A stretch of DNA of 59,498 bases from CAZLMW01 sp964560875 (GTDB lineage: Bacteria > Myxococcota_A > UBA9042). Below are positions 1-9,836 of this stretch, piece by piece. Below the pieces are notes generated by a model. The model was not told where the DNA came from. It worked only from the letters and a program-made list of their open reading frames with translations, and did no database searches. Each line of letters begins with the position of its first letter. Within the stretch, counting starts at the first letter, position 1. Both the position numbers and the translations under genes were made by a program. The stretch is from contig CAZLMW010000043.1 of assembly GCA_964560875.1 (NCBI GenBank), positions 1-59,498 of the forward strand. The letters run 5' to 3'.

Positions 1-158
1 CCAACCGGCACGACGCGTTAGCGGCGTGCTCGGGCGCCGAAACTGACAGCGAGCCGGAGGCTCTCCGCTGAAAGACGGTGCGTTGCACCTTCCTCGGTTG
101 CTCACGCAGCCCGACTCAAACGATCCGCACCCTGGCGCCGCGGAACCGGCCGATACCG

Positions 159-887
159 TCAATCGCCTTGCAGGAAAACCCGGTCGTTCAGCGCGATGGC
201 CCCCGGTTGTACCGTCGTCCCGTAGACACCGAGACAACCCTGACGTTGGTCCGCTACGGCTCGAAGAATCGCGGGTTTGCGCTGCGCTGTTTGCGGATCG
301 ATGGTGATGACGACACAGCGCCCGTCACGCTTGTCCACCCGCATTCTCGCGCCGCCGATGAGCAGCGTGCGGCCGACCCACGCGTCTTCGGGAAACGGTG
401 CATCCTCGCCAGCGTCCACGAGGATGTTGGGCCGGAATCGCCGCACATCGAGCTGCTCGCCCACAACCTCGCCAAGCTGCGCGATGGTCTGGGTCGTGAT
501 GAGTGACAGCGCAAATGTGTCGAAGATGCCGCGGCCCTGGCGGATGAGGCCTGTCCCCGCGGGTCCGAGCTCAGCCGCGAGCGCAGGGTCGGTCACATCG
601 AAGACATCGCCCGAAGGCGTTGTGACGACCGTCTTGGACGTGTCGGGTCGGCTCGGGTCGACGAAGGACGGCACGTAGCGGCTCATGTCGCCGCGTTGGC
701 GGAGCGTGAACCAAGGGAACCCGCTGCGCACCGCGTTGTCGCGAATGAACGCCCAGCGGCGGTCCCCGGCGAGGCCATTCCAGCCGACCTGCGCCGAGTC
801 GAGCGCCTCGCGAGCCATCGACTTGACGGGATAGCGCCATAGCCCGACGACACGGCCAACCGACGAGGTGTCTCCAACCATGGTCAT
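159..887 (-). CDS. MOSC domain protein (YcbX/mARC-like)
   Basis: A 242-residue protein with the MOSC_N plus MOSC layout of YcbX/mARC-type molybdenum cofactor proteins. The N-terminus has the typical LWRYPVKSM strand and a GDRRWAFI segment. The MOSC half contains FRPNILVD (about 152-159) and RCVVITIDPQT, whose Cys191 matches the cysteine that binds the molybdenum cofactor in YcbX and mARC. Such proteins reduce N-hydroxylated compounds with a ferredoxin- or flavin-type partner; no partner gene is adjacent, so the substrate is unknown. The reading frame stays open far upstream, but the first Met next to the conserved strand, with a GGGGGCGAG-type site before it, fits best; an ATG 6 bases inside is an alternative. 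It is divergent from the giant lipoprotein gene at 1036, with about 150 bases between them. Confidence 0.85.
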   Translation of the reverse strand: MTMVGDTSSVGRVVGLWRYPVKSMAREALDSAQVGWNGLAGDRRWAFIRDNAVRSGFPWFTLRQRGDMSRYVPSFVDPSRPDTSKTVVTTPSGDVFDVTDPALAAELGPAGTGLIRQGRGIFDTFALSLITTQTIAQLGEVVGEQLDVRRFRPNILVDAGEDAPFPEDAWVGRTLLIGGARMRVDKRDGRCVVITIDPQTAQRKPAILRAVADQRQGCLGVYGTTVQPGAIALNDRVFLQGD

Positions 888-1035
888 TGCTCGCCCCCTG
901 TTCGGTCCCGAGAACGTAGCACGCGCCGCGCCTTCTACGTGGCCACCTTCGATGGCGCCAAACACCATTGACAGCCGTCCTCCGGGTTGAGCGGAACTCG
1001 AGGGCGGCTCACCTGATTGTGCTAACGTCCTTGGC

Positions 1036-4000
1036 GTGACCCGCTTTTTTCGCTCCATTGCGCCGCGCCGGTGGCGCCTCGTCGCCACGTGCCTGGCCGT
1101 GGGCCTCATCGGTTGCGGCACGAATTCCCCCGATGAGAGCGCCGCAAACGCCTCCGACACGGCGCCGAATGACTCCACCGGCGGTGCGAACGACGCCGCC
1201 CAAGACACCGCCGCCCAAGACACCGCCGCAAAAGACGCCGCCCTCAAAGACACCGCGGTCAACGACACGGCTGCAACCGACACGGACTTCGACGTCGCCA
1301 CCGGGGCCGCTGACACAGGACCCGCCCAACCGCCGGACTGGCTCGATGAGTGCCAGTCGAACAAAGACTGCGCCAAGTACGGCGACAACAACCCCTGCAA
1401 CGGCGTGCTTCGCTGCGACAAGACCGCGGCCCCCACGCGGTGTGTGCACAAGGTTGGCAGCACAGTCAGCTGCCCAACGAATGCCGATCACGTTTGCGCG
1501 GTCAACACATGTCAGCCCGGCACCGGCGCCTGCGCCATGACGCCGCAGCCAAAGGGTGTGCCCTGCGTCGACGGCGACCCGTGCACCATCAAGAGCGCGT
1601 GCGATGGCGCCGGACAGTGCAAACCCATCACGTCGGTCAGCGCGTGCGGCTGCAAGACCAGCAGCGACTGCGCGGTCAAGACCAAGGCCAACCCGTGCGC
1701 GGGGAGCTGGTTTTGCGCCAAGGAGACCTATCCCTGGGCCTGCAAGCTCAACCCCGCCACCGCCGTCAAGTGCCCGGCGAACAAGGACACGGGCTGCAGT
1801 GTCAACGCGTGCCAGGCGACGACCGGAAAATGCGCGATGGTCGCCGTCAAGGACGGAACGCCGTGCGACGACGGCGACAAGCTGACCCTCGGCGACGCGT
1901 GCAAGGCCGGACTTTGCAAACCGGGCCTCAAGCCGCCCTGCAAGAAACACGCGGACTGCGACGTCGAGGAAGACGGGGACCTCTGCAACGGTGTGCTCTT
2001 CTGCGACAAGGGAACGGGCGGCTGCAAGGTCAACCCAAAGACCGTCATCAGCTGCCCATCGGTCGGCGACACGGCCTGCACCCTCAACAGCTGCGACCCC
2101 AAGACCGGCGCGTGCAACCCCAAGGCGGTGAAGAACGGCACCGTGTGCGATGACGGCGTCAAGTGCACCGCCGGCGACATCTGCATCGCGGGAAAGTGCA
2201 AAGGCGGCGTGAACACCTGCGCGTGCAAAGCAGACGCCGACTGCGCCAAGGAGGAAGACGGCAACCTCTGCAACGGAACGCTGTTTTGCAACGCGGCCAC
2301 CAAGGCGTGCCAGCTCAACCCGACCACAATCGTCTCGTGTCCGACGGTCGACGACACCGACTGCGTCAAGAGCACGTGCACGCCCAAGACAGGCACCTGT
2401 CAGCCCAAAGCTGTGGTCGACGGTGGCGCTTGCGACGACGGCGACAAGTGCACGGCGAAGGGCAGCTGCGCGGTCGGCAAATGCGTGCCGGGGCCGAAGA
2501 TTTGTTTCTGCACCAACGACGCCGACTGCGACAAAGAGGACGACGGCGACAAGTGCAATGGCACGATGTTCTGCGATAAATCCGGCGCGCAGCCCAAGTG
2601 CAAGCTCAACCCCGCCACCGTGGTCAAGTGTGCCAGCGTGCTCGATGGGCCTTGCCGCAAGAACCTGTGCGCCAAGCTGACCGGCAAGTGCGCGTTGACC
2701 AACCTGGCCGACGGGCTGGCGTGCGACGACAACAACGCGTGCACGAAAAACGATGCCTGCGGAAATGGTGACTGCAAAGCGGGCGCGAGCGTTTGCGAAT
2801 GCCAGGTCAACGCCGACTGCGCGAGCAAAGACGACAACGACCTGTGCAACGGGACGCTGTACTGCGACAAGTCCGGCAAGGCTCCCAAGTGCAAGCTCAA
2901 CCCTGCGTCCGTCGTGGTCTGCCCGGCGACCAAGGCGGGGCCCTGCCTGTTCAACGGCTGCGACCCGATCCTCGGCAAATGCAAGCTCCAGAGCAGGCCG
3001 GACGGGTCTGGGTGCGACGACGGCAGCGTCTGTTCGCTCGGCGACGCGTGCGCCAAGGGCCAGTGTGTCGGCAAAGCCCGCGACTGCAACGACGACAATC
3101 AATGTACGACCGACACCTGCATCGCGCTCACGGGCTGCAAGAACACCGCGTCCAACTGCAACGATGGCAACGACTGCACGCTCGATCTCTGCAACAAGAA
3201 GACCGGCAAGTGCGCGTTCGACAGCAAGCCGCGGCAGGGTAAGTCATGCAACGGCGACAACGACGGGTGCACCGTGGCCGACACCTGCAACCAGGGCGTC
3301 TGCGCTGCGGGTCACAGCGCGTTGTGCCAGGTCAAAACAGGGCCCTGTCAGCGCGCGGTGTGCGTGTCGACCGCCGCCACGTCGTTCAAGTGCCAGGTTG
3401 TCAGCGAGGTGGACGGCACCGGCTGCGACGACAACAAGAGCTGCACTGTCGGGGCCATGTGCGCCAAGGGTCAGTGTCAACCCGGGACCGCCGATCGACT
3501 CTTTCTCAAGTCCTTCGGCGCGACCGACGCCGGGATTCGCGCTCACGGGGTTGCCGAGCTGCCCGGCGGGGACCTGGTGCTCGTAGGTCAGTGGCGTCCT
3601 TCCGCGCTCAAAGGCAAGTCGGATCGATGGTGGATGCGCCGGGTCGATGTCGCCGGGCAAACCAAGTGGACGCGTTACCTGCCGATGGTCGCGGCCGAGG
3701 GTCCGCGCGCGACGGCGGTCGTGGCGCAGTCGGGCGGCGTCGCGGTGGTTGGCGTCAAGGCGACAGGCAAACACCAGGGAGGCCACGCGGCGGTGGTGCG
3801 ATTGAGCGACGCGGGCACCATCACCAGCGAGACGGCAGTCGGCACGGACAAAGAAGGTTTCGAACCTCTCGATGCGGCGAGCACCGGCGTTGGCGGCCTC
3901 GTCCTGGTCGGCCGGCGCTACAACGGCGCAGCGCTCATCGCCCACGCGCGGCAGCTGTCTTCACAGGGCACGCAGCGCTGGCAACGGGACTTCGGGACCG

Positions 4001-6942
4001 CCGGGCGATCCGGCCTGAAAGCTGTCGCGACGCTGCCAACCGGGGGCGCATGGCTGGCGGGAATGGACGGCAGCAACACCGACACGTGGGGCACCGTCAC
4101 GCTCGTCGACGGCTTCGGCAAGCCGCTGAAGGTCATCCAGCTCGAAAAGACACCGGTCGAAGCGCTCGCGGCTCACTCCACGGGGGCGCTCATCGTCGCG
4201 GCGACACGCAAAGTGGGTTCAGTGCTCCGTTCCGATACGTGGCGCATCGATCCCGCCCGCAAGATCCAGTGGCGCCGATTTGGCACGGCCGGTGACTTTC
4301 TGCCCAGCGCGGTGGCGTTCGTCGGCAACATGGCGGTGACCGCCGGCACGTTTGGCAAGCTGCACACTTCCGGCCAGTTCTTCAGCAAATCCGACGGCTG
4401 GTTGTCGGCGCGCGACACCCTCGGCAACCAGGTGTGGGAGGGCGTACGCGACGCCGGTGGCGTCGACCACATTGCCGACATCGTAGCGACCAGCGACGGC
4501 GGACTCGCCGCGGTCGGATGGACCCAGGGAGGCGGCGATGACAAGGGGCTGCTGCTCCGGACCGACGGCTGGGGACACAGCTCGTGCGCTGCCTCCGGCA
4601 GCTGCCTGGCGAAATCGCCCAATGACTGTGCCGACAAGGACCCGTGCACCCTGGATCGCTGCGCCGCCAAGGCCGGCTGTACCCACCTGCCGACCGACGC
4701 GATCGTTTGTGGCGATGGGGACGGCTGCGTCGAGTCGCGCATCTGCAAGGCAACGAAGTGTGTCGCGGCCCCCAACCAAAGGCTGAAGACGGTCGTGATG
4801 ACCGGCTGGAGCAACGTCGACCGAATCGCGGTGGCCCCGGACAACGGCATCGTGGCGGTCGTGACGGAGAGCTCGGACAACAAGACCTTCCGCTGGTCTG
4901 TGCGGCGTTATTCCAGCGAGCTGCAGCAGCAGTGGTCGTGGTCCCGCGCGCCGTTTCCCGCTCCGGCCTATCCGTACGATGTCGCGGTCGCGGTCGACGG
5001 GACCGTAGCGATGGCCGGCTATGTGAAGACCAACCAGTTCCGCGCGCACGTGCTGCTGGTGTCCAAGGACGGCAAGACCGGCAAAGACCGGCAAAATGTC
5101 GCGAGCGAGTGGGCGGTGCAGGCCGTGAACGCGCGCAGCGACGGCCATTTCGACATGCTGTGTGGCAAGGCGCTGGTCAAGATGTCCACGTCGGGCGCGA
5201 TCCTCAAGCAGATCGATATCGGCTTTGTGAGCGGCGATATGCTGGCCACCGAGACCGGGCGGCTCGTCATCGCTGGCAACGGCGGCACTGTGGCCGTCTA
5301 CAACACCCACCACGCCAAGGTCTTTCAGACCCACTTCAAGCCGCCGGTCGCCGGCCTCAACCCGCTCTATCCGCAAGGCGATGTCATCGCGCTGCTGACC
5401 GACGGCACGATGGTCAGCCAGTGGACACACTGGCCCAAAGGAGGCACGACCCATGCCGATCGCGTCGTCTATCACACCGGCATGAGCGCGACCGGCAAGC
5501 TGTTGTGGACGTCGCCGCCCGACAACCTGCAAAACCCATCCAAGTCGCGCCCGGATCGCACCGCTGTGGCGATGTCGGACGGCACATATTGGGCGTTTGC
5601 CAACTCGACTTCGAACACGCCGCGGCCCTTCATGCAGCGCTACGGCCGGCTGGGCAATGTCATCGAAGAGCGCACGCTCGACGTCGGTGTAACGTCGACA
5701 CATCGCTCCGGAACCGCTCCCGTCCCGCTGGACAACGGTGACTACGTGGTGGCCGTTATCGCCACCATCAAGGGTAAGAAGACGCCGATGCTGACGCGCG
5801 TTTCCGGCTTCATGGCGCCGTCGTGCGCCGCCGCGGGCAAGTGCGCCAACCAGACCGTCAAGAGCTGCGACGACGGCAAAGCCTGCACGTGGGATCTGTG
5901 CGATCCGAAGACCGGCTGCGTGCACACGCTCGCCGCCGAATGCGACGATGGGGACCCGTGCACGGTCGACGGCTGCGGACCTGCCAACACCGGCGTCGGC
6001 AAGTGGACCTGCACCCACGGCGCCAAAGACTGCGACGACAACGACAAGTGCACGGTCGATTCCTGTGCGCCAAACACTGTCAAAGGCGCCAAGGTCGGCC
6101 AGTGCACGCACGCCAAGTCCTTCTGCGACGACGGCAACGACTGCACGAGTGACTCGTGCGACGCGGCGAAGGGCTGCGTCTACAAGGCGGTCGCCGACGG
6201 GGATTCCTGCGTGGATTCTGCGTGCTACGGGCGTCAATGTGCGGCCGGCAAGTGCACCAAGGGCAGCCAGAACACGATATGCGGGTCGCAGGCGAAGTTT
6301 GCCGCCCGCAGCTGCGCGCTCATCAAGCTCAAGCATCCCAAGGCCATCACCACCGCCTACTACATCGACCCGGACGGCAAGGACGGGCCCGCTCCAAGCC
6401 TGTACGCCTACTGTGACATGACCACATCGGGCGGCGGTTGGACGATGGTCATGGGCCTGGCCGGGACGACGCCGCCGTCATGGCACATGTACGACTTCCC
6501 TTCAGGCACCGGCCTCGCGGAACTCAAACAGGGCACCGGCAACATCTCGGCACAAACGCTCGCGCCGCGCGACTGGGTCAACAAGGTCGTCGCCAACGGC
6601 AGCGGCGAGTACCTGACGTGCAGCGGTGGCGCCCCTGGGGCTGGCTGGTTGCGGTTCAACAAGGACGGCTTCGACGCGTTCCGAGGCATCTGGGACATCG
6701 CCTACCTGGCCAAGTCACTCAAGGGGTTCAGCGTCGCGGACAACGACTGCCCACCCAAGGCCGGAATCAAGTGGAAAGCCGGCTCCCAGGCCCTGGCCCA
6801 GCACGGTTCGGGATGCCCGGGCAGCGGGTGTCACTATATCCCGTCGTACATCCCCAAGTCCGGCCGACACCATTGGGTCCACCGCCACAACTTCTCGCCT
6901 GCGGCTGGCAACGGCAAGGTGTCGCGCGTCTGGGTTCGTTGA
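1036..6942 (+). CDS. Giant chimeric lipoprotein: Cys repeats, propellers, fibrinogen-like end
   Basis: A 1968-residue exported lipoprotein starting at GTG, with lipobox VGLIGC (Cys27) and an Asp/Ala/Thr linker containing DTAAQ repeats. Residues about 100-818 hold six tandem repeats of about 95 residues (CNGxLxCDK, CKLNPxTVV, CDDGDxCT) resembling Dictyostelium CTDC-type Cys repeats. Residues about 820-1175 and 1250-1590 look like beta-propellers (recurring GGLVLVG, DGGLAAVGW and similar strands), separated and followed by further Cys blocks. The C-terminus (about 1752-1968) matches fibrinogen-related domains, with YCDMTTSGGGWTMVM preceded by a DPDGKDG segment. Fibrinogen-like domains usually bind acetylated sugars or other glycans, so a surface adhesin or lectin role is inferred. 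There is no catalytic motif. It is not one of the four paralogues at 9837-34455, which lack propellers and fibrinogen domains, although it shares their Cys units. Confidence 0.85.
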   Translation: MTRFFRSIAPRRWRLVATCLAVGLIGCGTNSPDESAANASDTAPNDSTGGANDAAQDTAAQDTAAKDAALKDTAVNDTAATDTDFDVATGAADTGPAQPPDWLDECQSNKDCAKYGDNNPCNGVLRCDKTAAPTRCVHKVGSTVSCPTNADHVCAVNTCQPGTGACAMTPQPKGVPCVDGDPCTIKSACDGAGQCKPITSVSACGCKTSSDCAVKTKANPCAGSWFCAKETYPWACKLNPATAVKCPANKDTGCSVNACQATTGKCAMVAVKDGTPCDDGDKLTLGDACKAGLCKPGLKPPCKKHADCDVEEDGDLCNGVLFCDKGTGGCKVNPKTVISCPSVGDTACTLNSCDPKTGACNPKAVKNGTVCDDGVKCTAGDICIAGKCKGGVNTCACKADADCAKEEDGNLCNGTLFCNAATKACQLNPTTIVSCPTVDDTDCVKSTCTPKTGTCQPKAVVDGGACDDGDKCTAKGSCAVGKCVPGPKICFCTNDADCDKEDDGDKCNGTMFCDKSGAQPKCKLNPATVVKCASVLDGPCRKNLCAKLTGKCALTNLADGLACDDNNACTKNDACGNGDCKAGASVCECQVNADCASKDDNDLCNGTLYCDKSGKAPKCKLNPASVVVCPATKAGPCLFNGCDPILGKCKLQSRPDGSGCDDGSVCSLGDACAKGQCVGKARDCNDDNQCTTDTCIALTGCKNTASNCNDGNDCTLDLCNKKTGKCAFDSKPRQGKSCNGDNDGCTVADTCNQGVCAAGHSALCQVKTGPCQRAVCVSTAATSFKCQVVSEVDGTGCDDNKSCTVGAMCAKGQCQPGTADRLFLKSFGATDAGIRAHGVAELPGGDLVLVGQWRPSALKGKSDRWWMRRVDVAGQTKWTRYLPMVAAEGPRATAVVAQSGGVAVVGVKATGKHQGGHAAVVRLSDAGTITSETAVGTDKEGFEPLDAASTGVGGLVLVGRRYNGAALIAHARQLSSQGTQRWQRDFGTAGRSGLKAVATLPTGGAWLAGMDGSNTDTWGTVTLVDGFGKPLKVIQLEKTPVEALAAHSTGALIVAATRKVGSVLRSDTWRIDPARKIQWRRFGTAGDFLPSAVAFVGNMAVTAGTFGKLHTSGQFFSKSDGWLSARDTLGNQVWEGVRDAGGVDHIADIVATSDGGLAAVGWTQGGGDDKGLLLRTDGWGHSSCAASGSCLAKSPNDCADKDPCTLDRCAAKAGCTHLPTDAIVCGDGDGCVESRICKATKCVAAPNQRLKTVVMTGWSNVDRIAVAPDNGIVAVVTESSDNKTFRWSVRRYSSELQQQWSWSRAPFPAPAYPYDVAVAVDGTVAMAGYVKTNQFRAHVLLVSKDGKTGKDRQNVASEWAVQAVNARSDGHFDMLCGKALVKMSTSGAILKQIDIGFVSGDMLATETGRLVIAGNGGTVAVYNTHHAKVFQTHFKPPVAGLNPLYPQGDVIALLTDGTMVSQWTHWPKGGTTHADRVVYHTGMSATGKLLWTSPPDNLQNPSKSRPDRTAVAMSDGTYWAFANSTSNTPRPFMQRYGRLGNVIEERTLDVGVTSTHRSGTAPVPLDNGDYVVAVIATIKGKKTPMLTRVSGFMAPSCAAAGKCANQTVKSCDDGKACTWDLCDPKTGCVHTLAAECDDGDPCTVDGCGPANTGVGKWTCTHGAKDCDDNDKCTVDSCAPNTVKGAKVGQCTHAKSFCDDGNDCTSDSCDAAKGCVYKAVADGDSCVDSACYGRQCAAGKCTKGSQNTICGSQAKFAARSCALIKLKHPKAITTAYYIDPDGKDGPAPSLYAYCDMTTSGGGWTMVMGLAGTTPPSWHMYDFPSGTGLAELKQGTGNISAQTLAPRDWVNKVVANGSGEYLTCSGGAPGAGWLRFNKDGFDAFRGIWDIAYLAKSLKGFSVADNDCPPKAGIKWKAGSQALAQHGSGCPGSGCHYIPSYIPKSGRHHWVHRHNFSPAAGNGKVSRVWVR

Positions 6943-7034
6943 CCTGAGCTCGACAGCCCGATGGCGGCGGTCCGCACACGATGCCGCGTGATGTTGTTGA
7001 CGTCGCGAGGCGTCTTCAGGCAGTTCAGAGCGCC

Positions 7035-7523
7035 ATGGGCAAACGCAGCAAATCTCCGACCACGCGTGCGGTCATGGCCTTGCGGCGGGCCGGGGTTGAT
7101 TTCACGGCGCATACCTACGCCTACGAGTCGCGCGGCGGTACCCGGGTCAGCTCGCGCGAGCTTGGGGTCGACGAACACGCCGTCATCAAGACACTCGTGA
7201 TGCAGGACGAAAACGCGGCGCCGCTGATCGTGCTCATGCACGGGGATCGAAGCGTGTCGACCAAGAGCCTCGCCCGGCAGCTGCGCGTCAAGTCGATCGC
7301 GCCCTGCCGGCCCGAGGTCGCCGAAAAACACACCGGTTACAAAGTTGGTGGAACCTCGCCGTTTGGGACCCGCAAACCGCTGCCGGTCTACGCTGAGCGT
7401 TCGATTGCCGAGCTGCCGAACGTGTATATCAACGGGGGCAGCCGGGGGTTTCTCGTCAACCTGCTGACCGAAGACCTGATTACGGTGCTCGAGCCAACAC
7501 TTGTCGACGTCGCCGCGCTGTAG
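7035..7523 (+). CDS. ybaK: YbaK/EbsC-family Cys-tRNA(Pro) deacylase
   Basis: A 162-residue protein of the YbaK/EbsC aminoacyl-tRNA editing family, which hydrolyses Cys mischarged on tRNA-Pro. E. coli YbaK is about the same length. Visible features are HTYAYESRGG near the N-terminus, HAVIKTLVM with Lys52 (the equivalent lysine is catalytic in the family), the KVGGTSPFGTRK loop, and a C-terminal VYINGGSRGFLVNL segment. An in-frame ATG lies 54 bases upstream, but the chosen Met gives the usual family length and start (MGKRSKSPTTRAV). The gene is cytoplasmic and stands alone between the giant lipoprotein and a two-component pair. No prolyl-tRNA synthetase gene is near. Confidence 0.9.
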   Translation: MGKRSKSPTTRAVMALRRAGVDFTAHTYAYESRGGTRVSSRELGVDEHAVIKTLVMQDENAAPLIVLMHGDRSVSTKSLARQLRVKSIAPCRPEVAEKHTGYKVGGTSPFGTRKPLPVYAERSIAELPNVYINGGSRGFLVNLLTEDLITVLEPTLVDVAAL

Positions 7524-7591
7524 CCGTTCGGCGTGCCCGGTTCGTGACTCGCACCCTCCCTCGCGCTGCGCCGTTGTGGCAGGATGCCGCC

Positions 7592-7966
7592 ATGTCTACG
7601 CCGATTCGTATCCTGGTGGCCGAAGACCTGCCGTCGGATGTCTTCCTGTTGCAGCGAACGATCGCCAATCTTCCCGGCGATCCGCCGCAGGTGATGTACG
7701 AGGAAACGCTCACCGGCGCCCTCGCGCGTCTGGCCGAGCAGCGGATCGACCTCGTCCTGCTCGACCTCGACCTGCTCGATTCTTCGGGCGTCGACACGCT
7801 CGTCGCGGTTCGTTCCGCGGCGCCGGATATCCCCGTGGTTGTTGTCAGCGGGCGGACGGACGACGAAACAGTGCGCGCTTGTCGCGACGCCGGCGCGCGG
7901 CAGTTCCTTGCCAAAGGGGTGTTCACCGCCGACCACCTCAGGCGCGTGCTGCCCGCGGCCAGCTGA
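7592..7966 (+). CDS. Single-domain response regulator (receiver only)
   Basis: A 124-residue stand-alone receiver domain. The acidic pair is in VAEDLPSD, the phospho-acceptor is Asp58 in LVLLDLDLLDSSG, and the conserved lysine is Lys108 in FLAKGVF; the usual Pro after that Lys is Gly. There is no output domain, so it probably works by protein contact or phosphotransfer, like Rcp1-type regulators paired with phytochrome-like kinases. An in-frame GTG 48 bases upstream would add a non-conserved tail; the ATG chosen follows a GGCAGGA sequence. Its stop lies 15 bases before the kinase at 7982, so the two are almost certainly co-transcribed partners. Confidence 0.88.
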   Translation: MSTPIRILVAEDLPSDVFLLQRTIANLPGDPPQVMYEETLTGALARLAEQRIDLVLLDLDLLDSSGVDTLVAVRSAAPDIPVVVVSGRTDDETVRACRDAGARQFLAKGVFTADHLRRVLPAAS

Positions 7967-7981
7967 GGTCGCCCACCCGCC

Positions 7982-9550
7982 ATGCCCGCGCGCTCGGAGC
8001 TTGACTATCGGGCGGTCTTTGAGGCCGCGCCGACGTCGCTATGGATCGAGGATTACAGCGCCGTCGTCGAGGAGTTTGCGCGTCTGCGCAGCGCCGGAAT
8101 CGCGGCGGTTGGCGACCATTTGCGCGGCGACCCGGACGCGGCGCGTCGGTGCCTCAACCTCGTGCAGATTCGCTCGGTCAACGCCGAGACCCTGACAATC
8201 TTTGGCGCCGACGACGCCGACCAGCTCATCGCGCGCCTCGACGACGTGTTCGGCCCCGAGGCGTTGCCCACGTTCGCAGAACGCCTTGCGGTGCTCGCAG
8301 ACGGGGGCACGCAGTTCGCTTCGGAGGTCACGGTTCGCCGGCTGGATGGCGCCCCGATCCAGGTGCTCGCGCAGCTCGTGGTGCCCGGCGATCCGCCCGA
8401 CTTCAGCCACGTGATCACCAGCGTCTCCGACATCACGTGGCGGCAGCGTCTCGAGAGCAAGCAGCGGCAGCAAAACAACTTCCTCGACGCGATGATCGAG
8501 AACATCCCCGACATGATCTTCGTCAAGGAGGCGCCGGCCATGCGGTTTGTACGCCTCAACCGGGCTGGCGAAGAGCTGCTCGGCGTGTCCCGACAACGCA
8601 TCTACGGCCAGGCGGACGGTGACCTCTTTCCCGCCGCGCAGGCGGCTCGCAACGCCGTCACAGATCGCGAGGTATTTGCGGCGGGACGTCCGATCGAGAT
8701 CGCCGAGGAAGCCATCGACACGCCGAGCGCACGTCGCTGGCTGCGTACCCGCAAGGTGCCGTTGTACGACGACAGCGGCGAGGCGGCGTTCCTGCTCGGA
8801 ATCTCCACCGACATCACCGAGCTGCGGCAGGTGCGGGCCAACCTCGAACGGTCCAACCGCGACCTCGAACAGTTCGCGTTCGCCGCGTCCCACGACCTGC
8901 GCGAGCCGTTGCGGACCGTCAAGTCGTTCGTGGATCTGCTGGTCAGCGACCTCGACGCCGCCGAAGCGAGCGGACTCGAGGCGGCGGACGTCGGGCAGTA
9001 CGTCACCTTCATCACGGCAGCGTGCGAGCGGATGCAGCGCCGTATTGATGCGTTGTTGCGCTTGTCCCGCATCGGGCGCAAACAGCATGAACGCGTCGCG
9101 CTGAACCTCTCGGAGCTGGTGGACGAGGTTTGCGAGACATTGCGCACCGCCATCGATGAGTCTGGCGCCGCCATCACGCGCGACGAGCTGCCTGCCGTCG
9201 TCGCCGATGGGCCGCTGCTCGGAGACGTCGTCCAGAACCTGCTGGCCAACGCGCTGAAGTTCACGAGCGGGGCGCCGCCGGAGGTGCACGTCTCGGCCTC
9301 GCGCGGTGACCGGGAGTGGTTGATCGCCGTACGCGACAACGGCATCGGCTTCCCGCAAGCGCAGGCAGACCACATCTTCGGCGTGTTCAAGCGGCTGCAC
9401 AGCGTCAACGCATATCCGGGAACCGGCATCGGGCTGGCGTTGTGCAAGCGCATTGTCGAGGACCACGGCGGCCGCATCTGGGCCGAGTCGCAGCCCGGCG
9501 CAGCAACGACGTTCACATTCAGCGTGCCCGACGACGCACCGACCGCCTAA
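7982..9550 (+). CDS. PAS sensor histidine kinase
   Basis: A 522-residue soluble histidine kinase with no transmembrane segment. Residues about 1-150 and 165-285 are two PAS-like regions, the second starting ENIPDMIFVKE and ending ISTDITELR. A short coiled linker leads to the phospho-acceptor His304 in AASHDLREPLR. The ATP-binding domain has Asn423 in LLANALKF, the G1 motif DNGIGF and the G2 motif GTGIGLAL. The ASHDLREPLR H-box and the terminal GIGLALCKRIVEDHGG are typical of phytochrome-like kinases, but there is no GAF/PHY photosensory region, so the signal is unknown. Its likely partner is the receiver immediately upstream. Confidence 0.92.
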   Translation: MPARSELDYRAVFEAAPTSLWIEDYSAVVEEFARLRSAGIAAVGDHLRGDPDAARRCLNLVQIRSVNAETLTIFGADDADQLIARLDDVFGPEALPTFAERLAVLADGGTQFASEVTVRRLDGAPIQVLAQLVVPGDPPDFSHVITSVSDITWRQRLESKQRQQNNFLDAMIENIPDMIFVKEAPAMRFVRLNRAGEELLGVSRQRIYGQADGDLFPAAQAARNAVTDREVFAAGRPIEIAEEAIDTPSARRWLRTRKVPLYDDSGEAAFLLGISTDITELRQVRANLERSNRDLEQFAFAASHDLREPLRTVKSFVDLLVSDLDAAEASGLEAADVGQYVTFITAACERMQRRIDALLRLSRIGRKQHERVALNLSELVDEVCETLRTAIDESGAAITRDELPAVVADGPLLGDVVQNLLANALKFTSGAPPEVHVSASRGDREWLIAVRDNGIGFPQAQADHIFGVFKRLHSVNAYPGTGIGLALCKRIVEDHGGRIWAESQPGAATTFTFSVPDDAPTA

Positions 9551-9836
9551 CGGCCCAGCGGCAAGCATCAGCCGGCCCGTGTTCCACCACGATCACGCAG
9601 GCACAGAATTGTAGGGATTTTTCCCACACCGCAACGCCATGAAAACACGATGCAAGCGAGACTCTCTGCCGTAACAAAGGCGTTTCGGTGTTGCAATTCG
9701 CGACAGGATAGAAGAGCGTCCGCACACCCTTACGTGCAGCGGCACGACCCCAATTACAGCCTCGACCGACGAAACGGCGACCGTGCTCCGGCGCTCATCC
9801 CATCCGAAAGTCAATCGCTGTTGCATGGAGCAGCCC

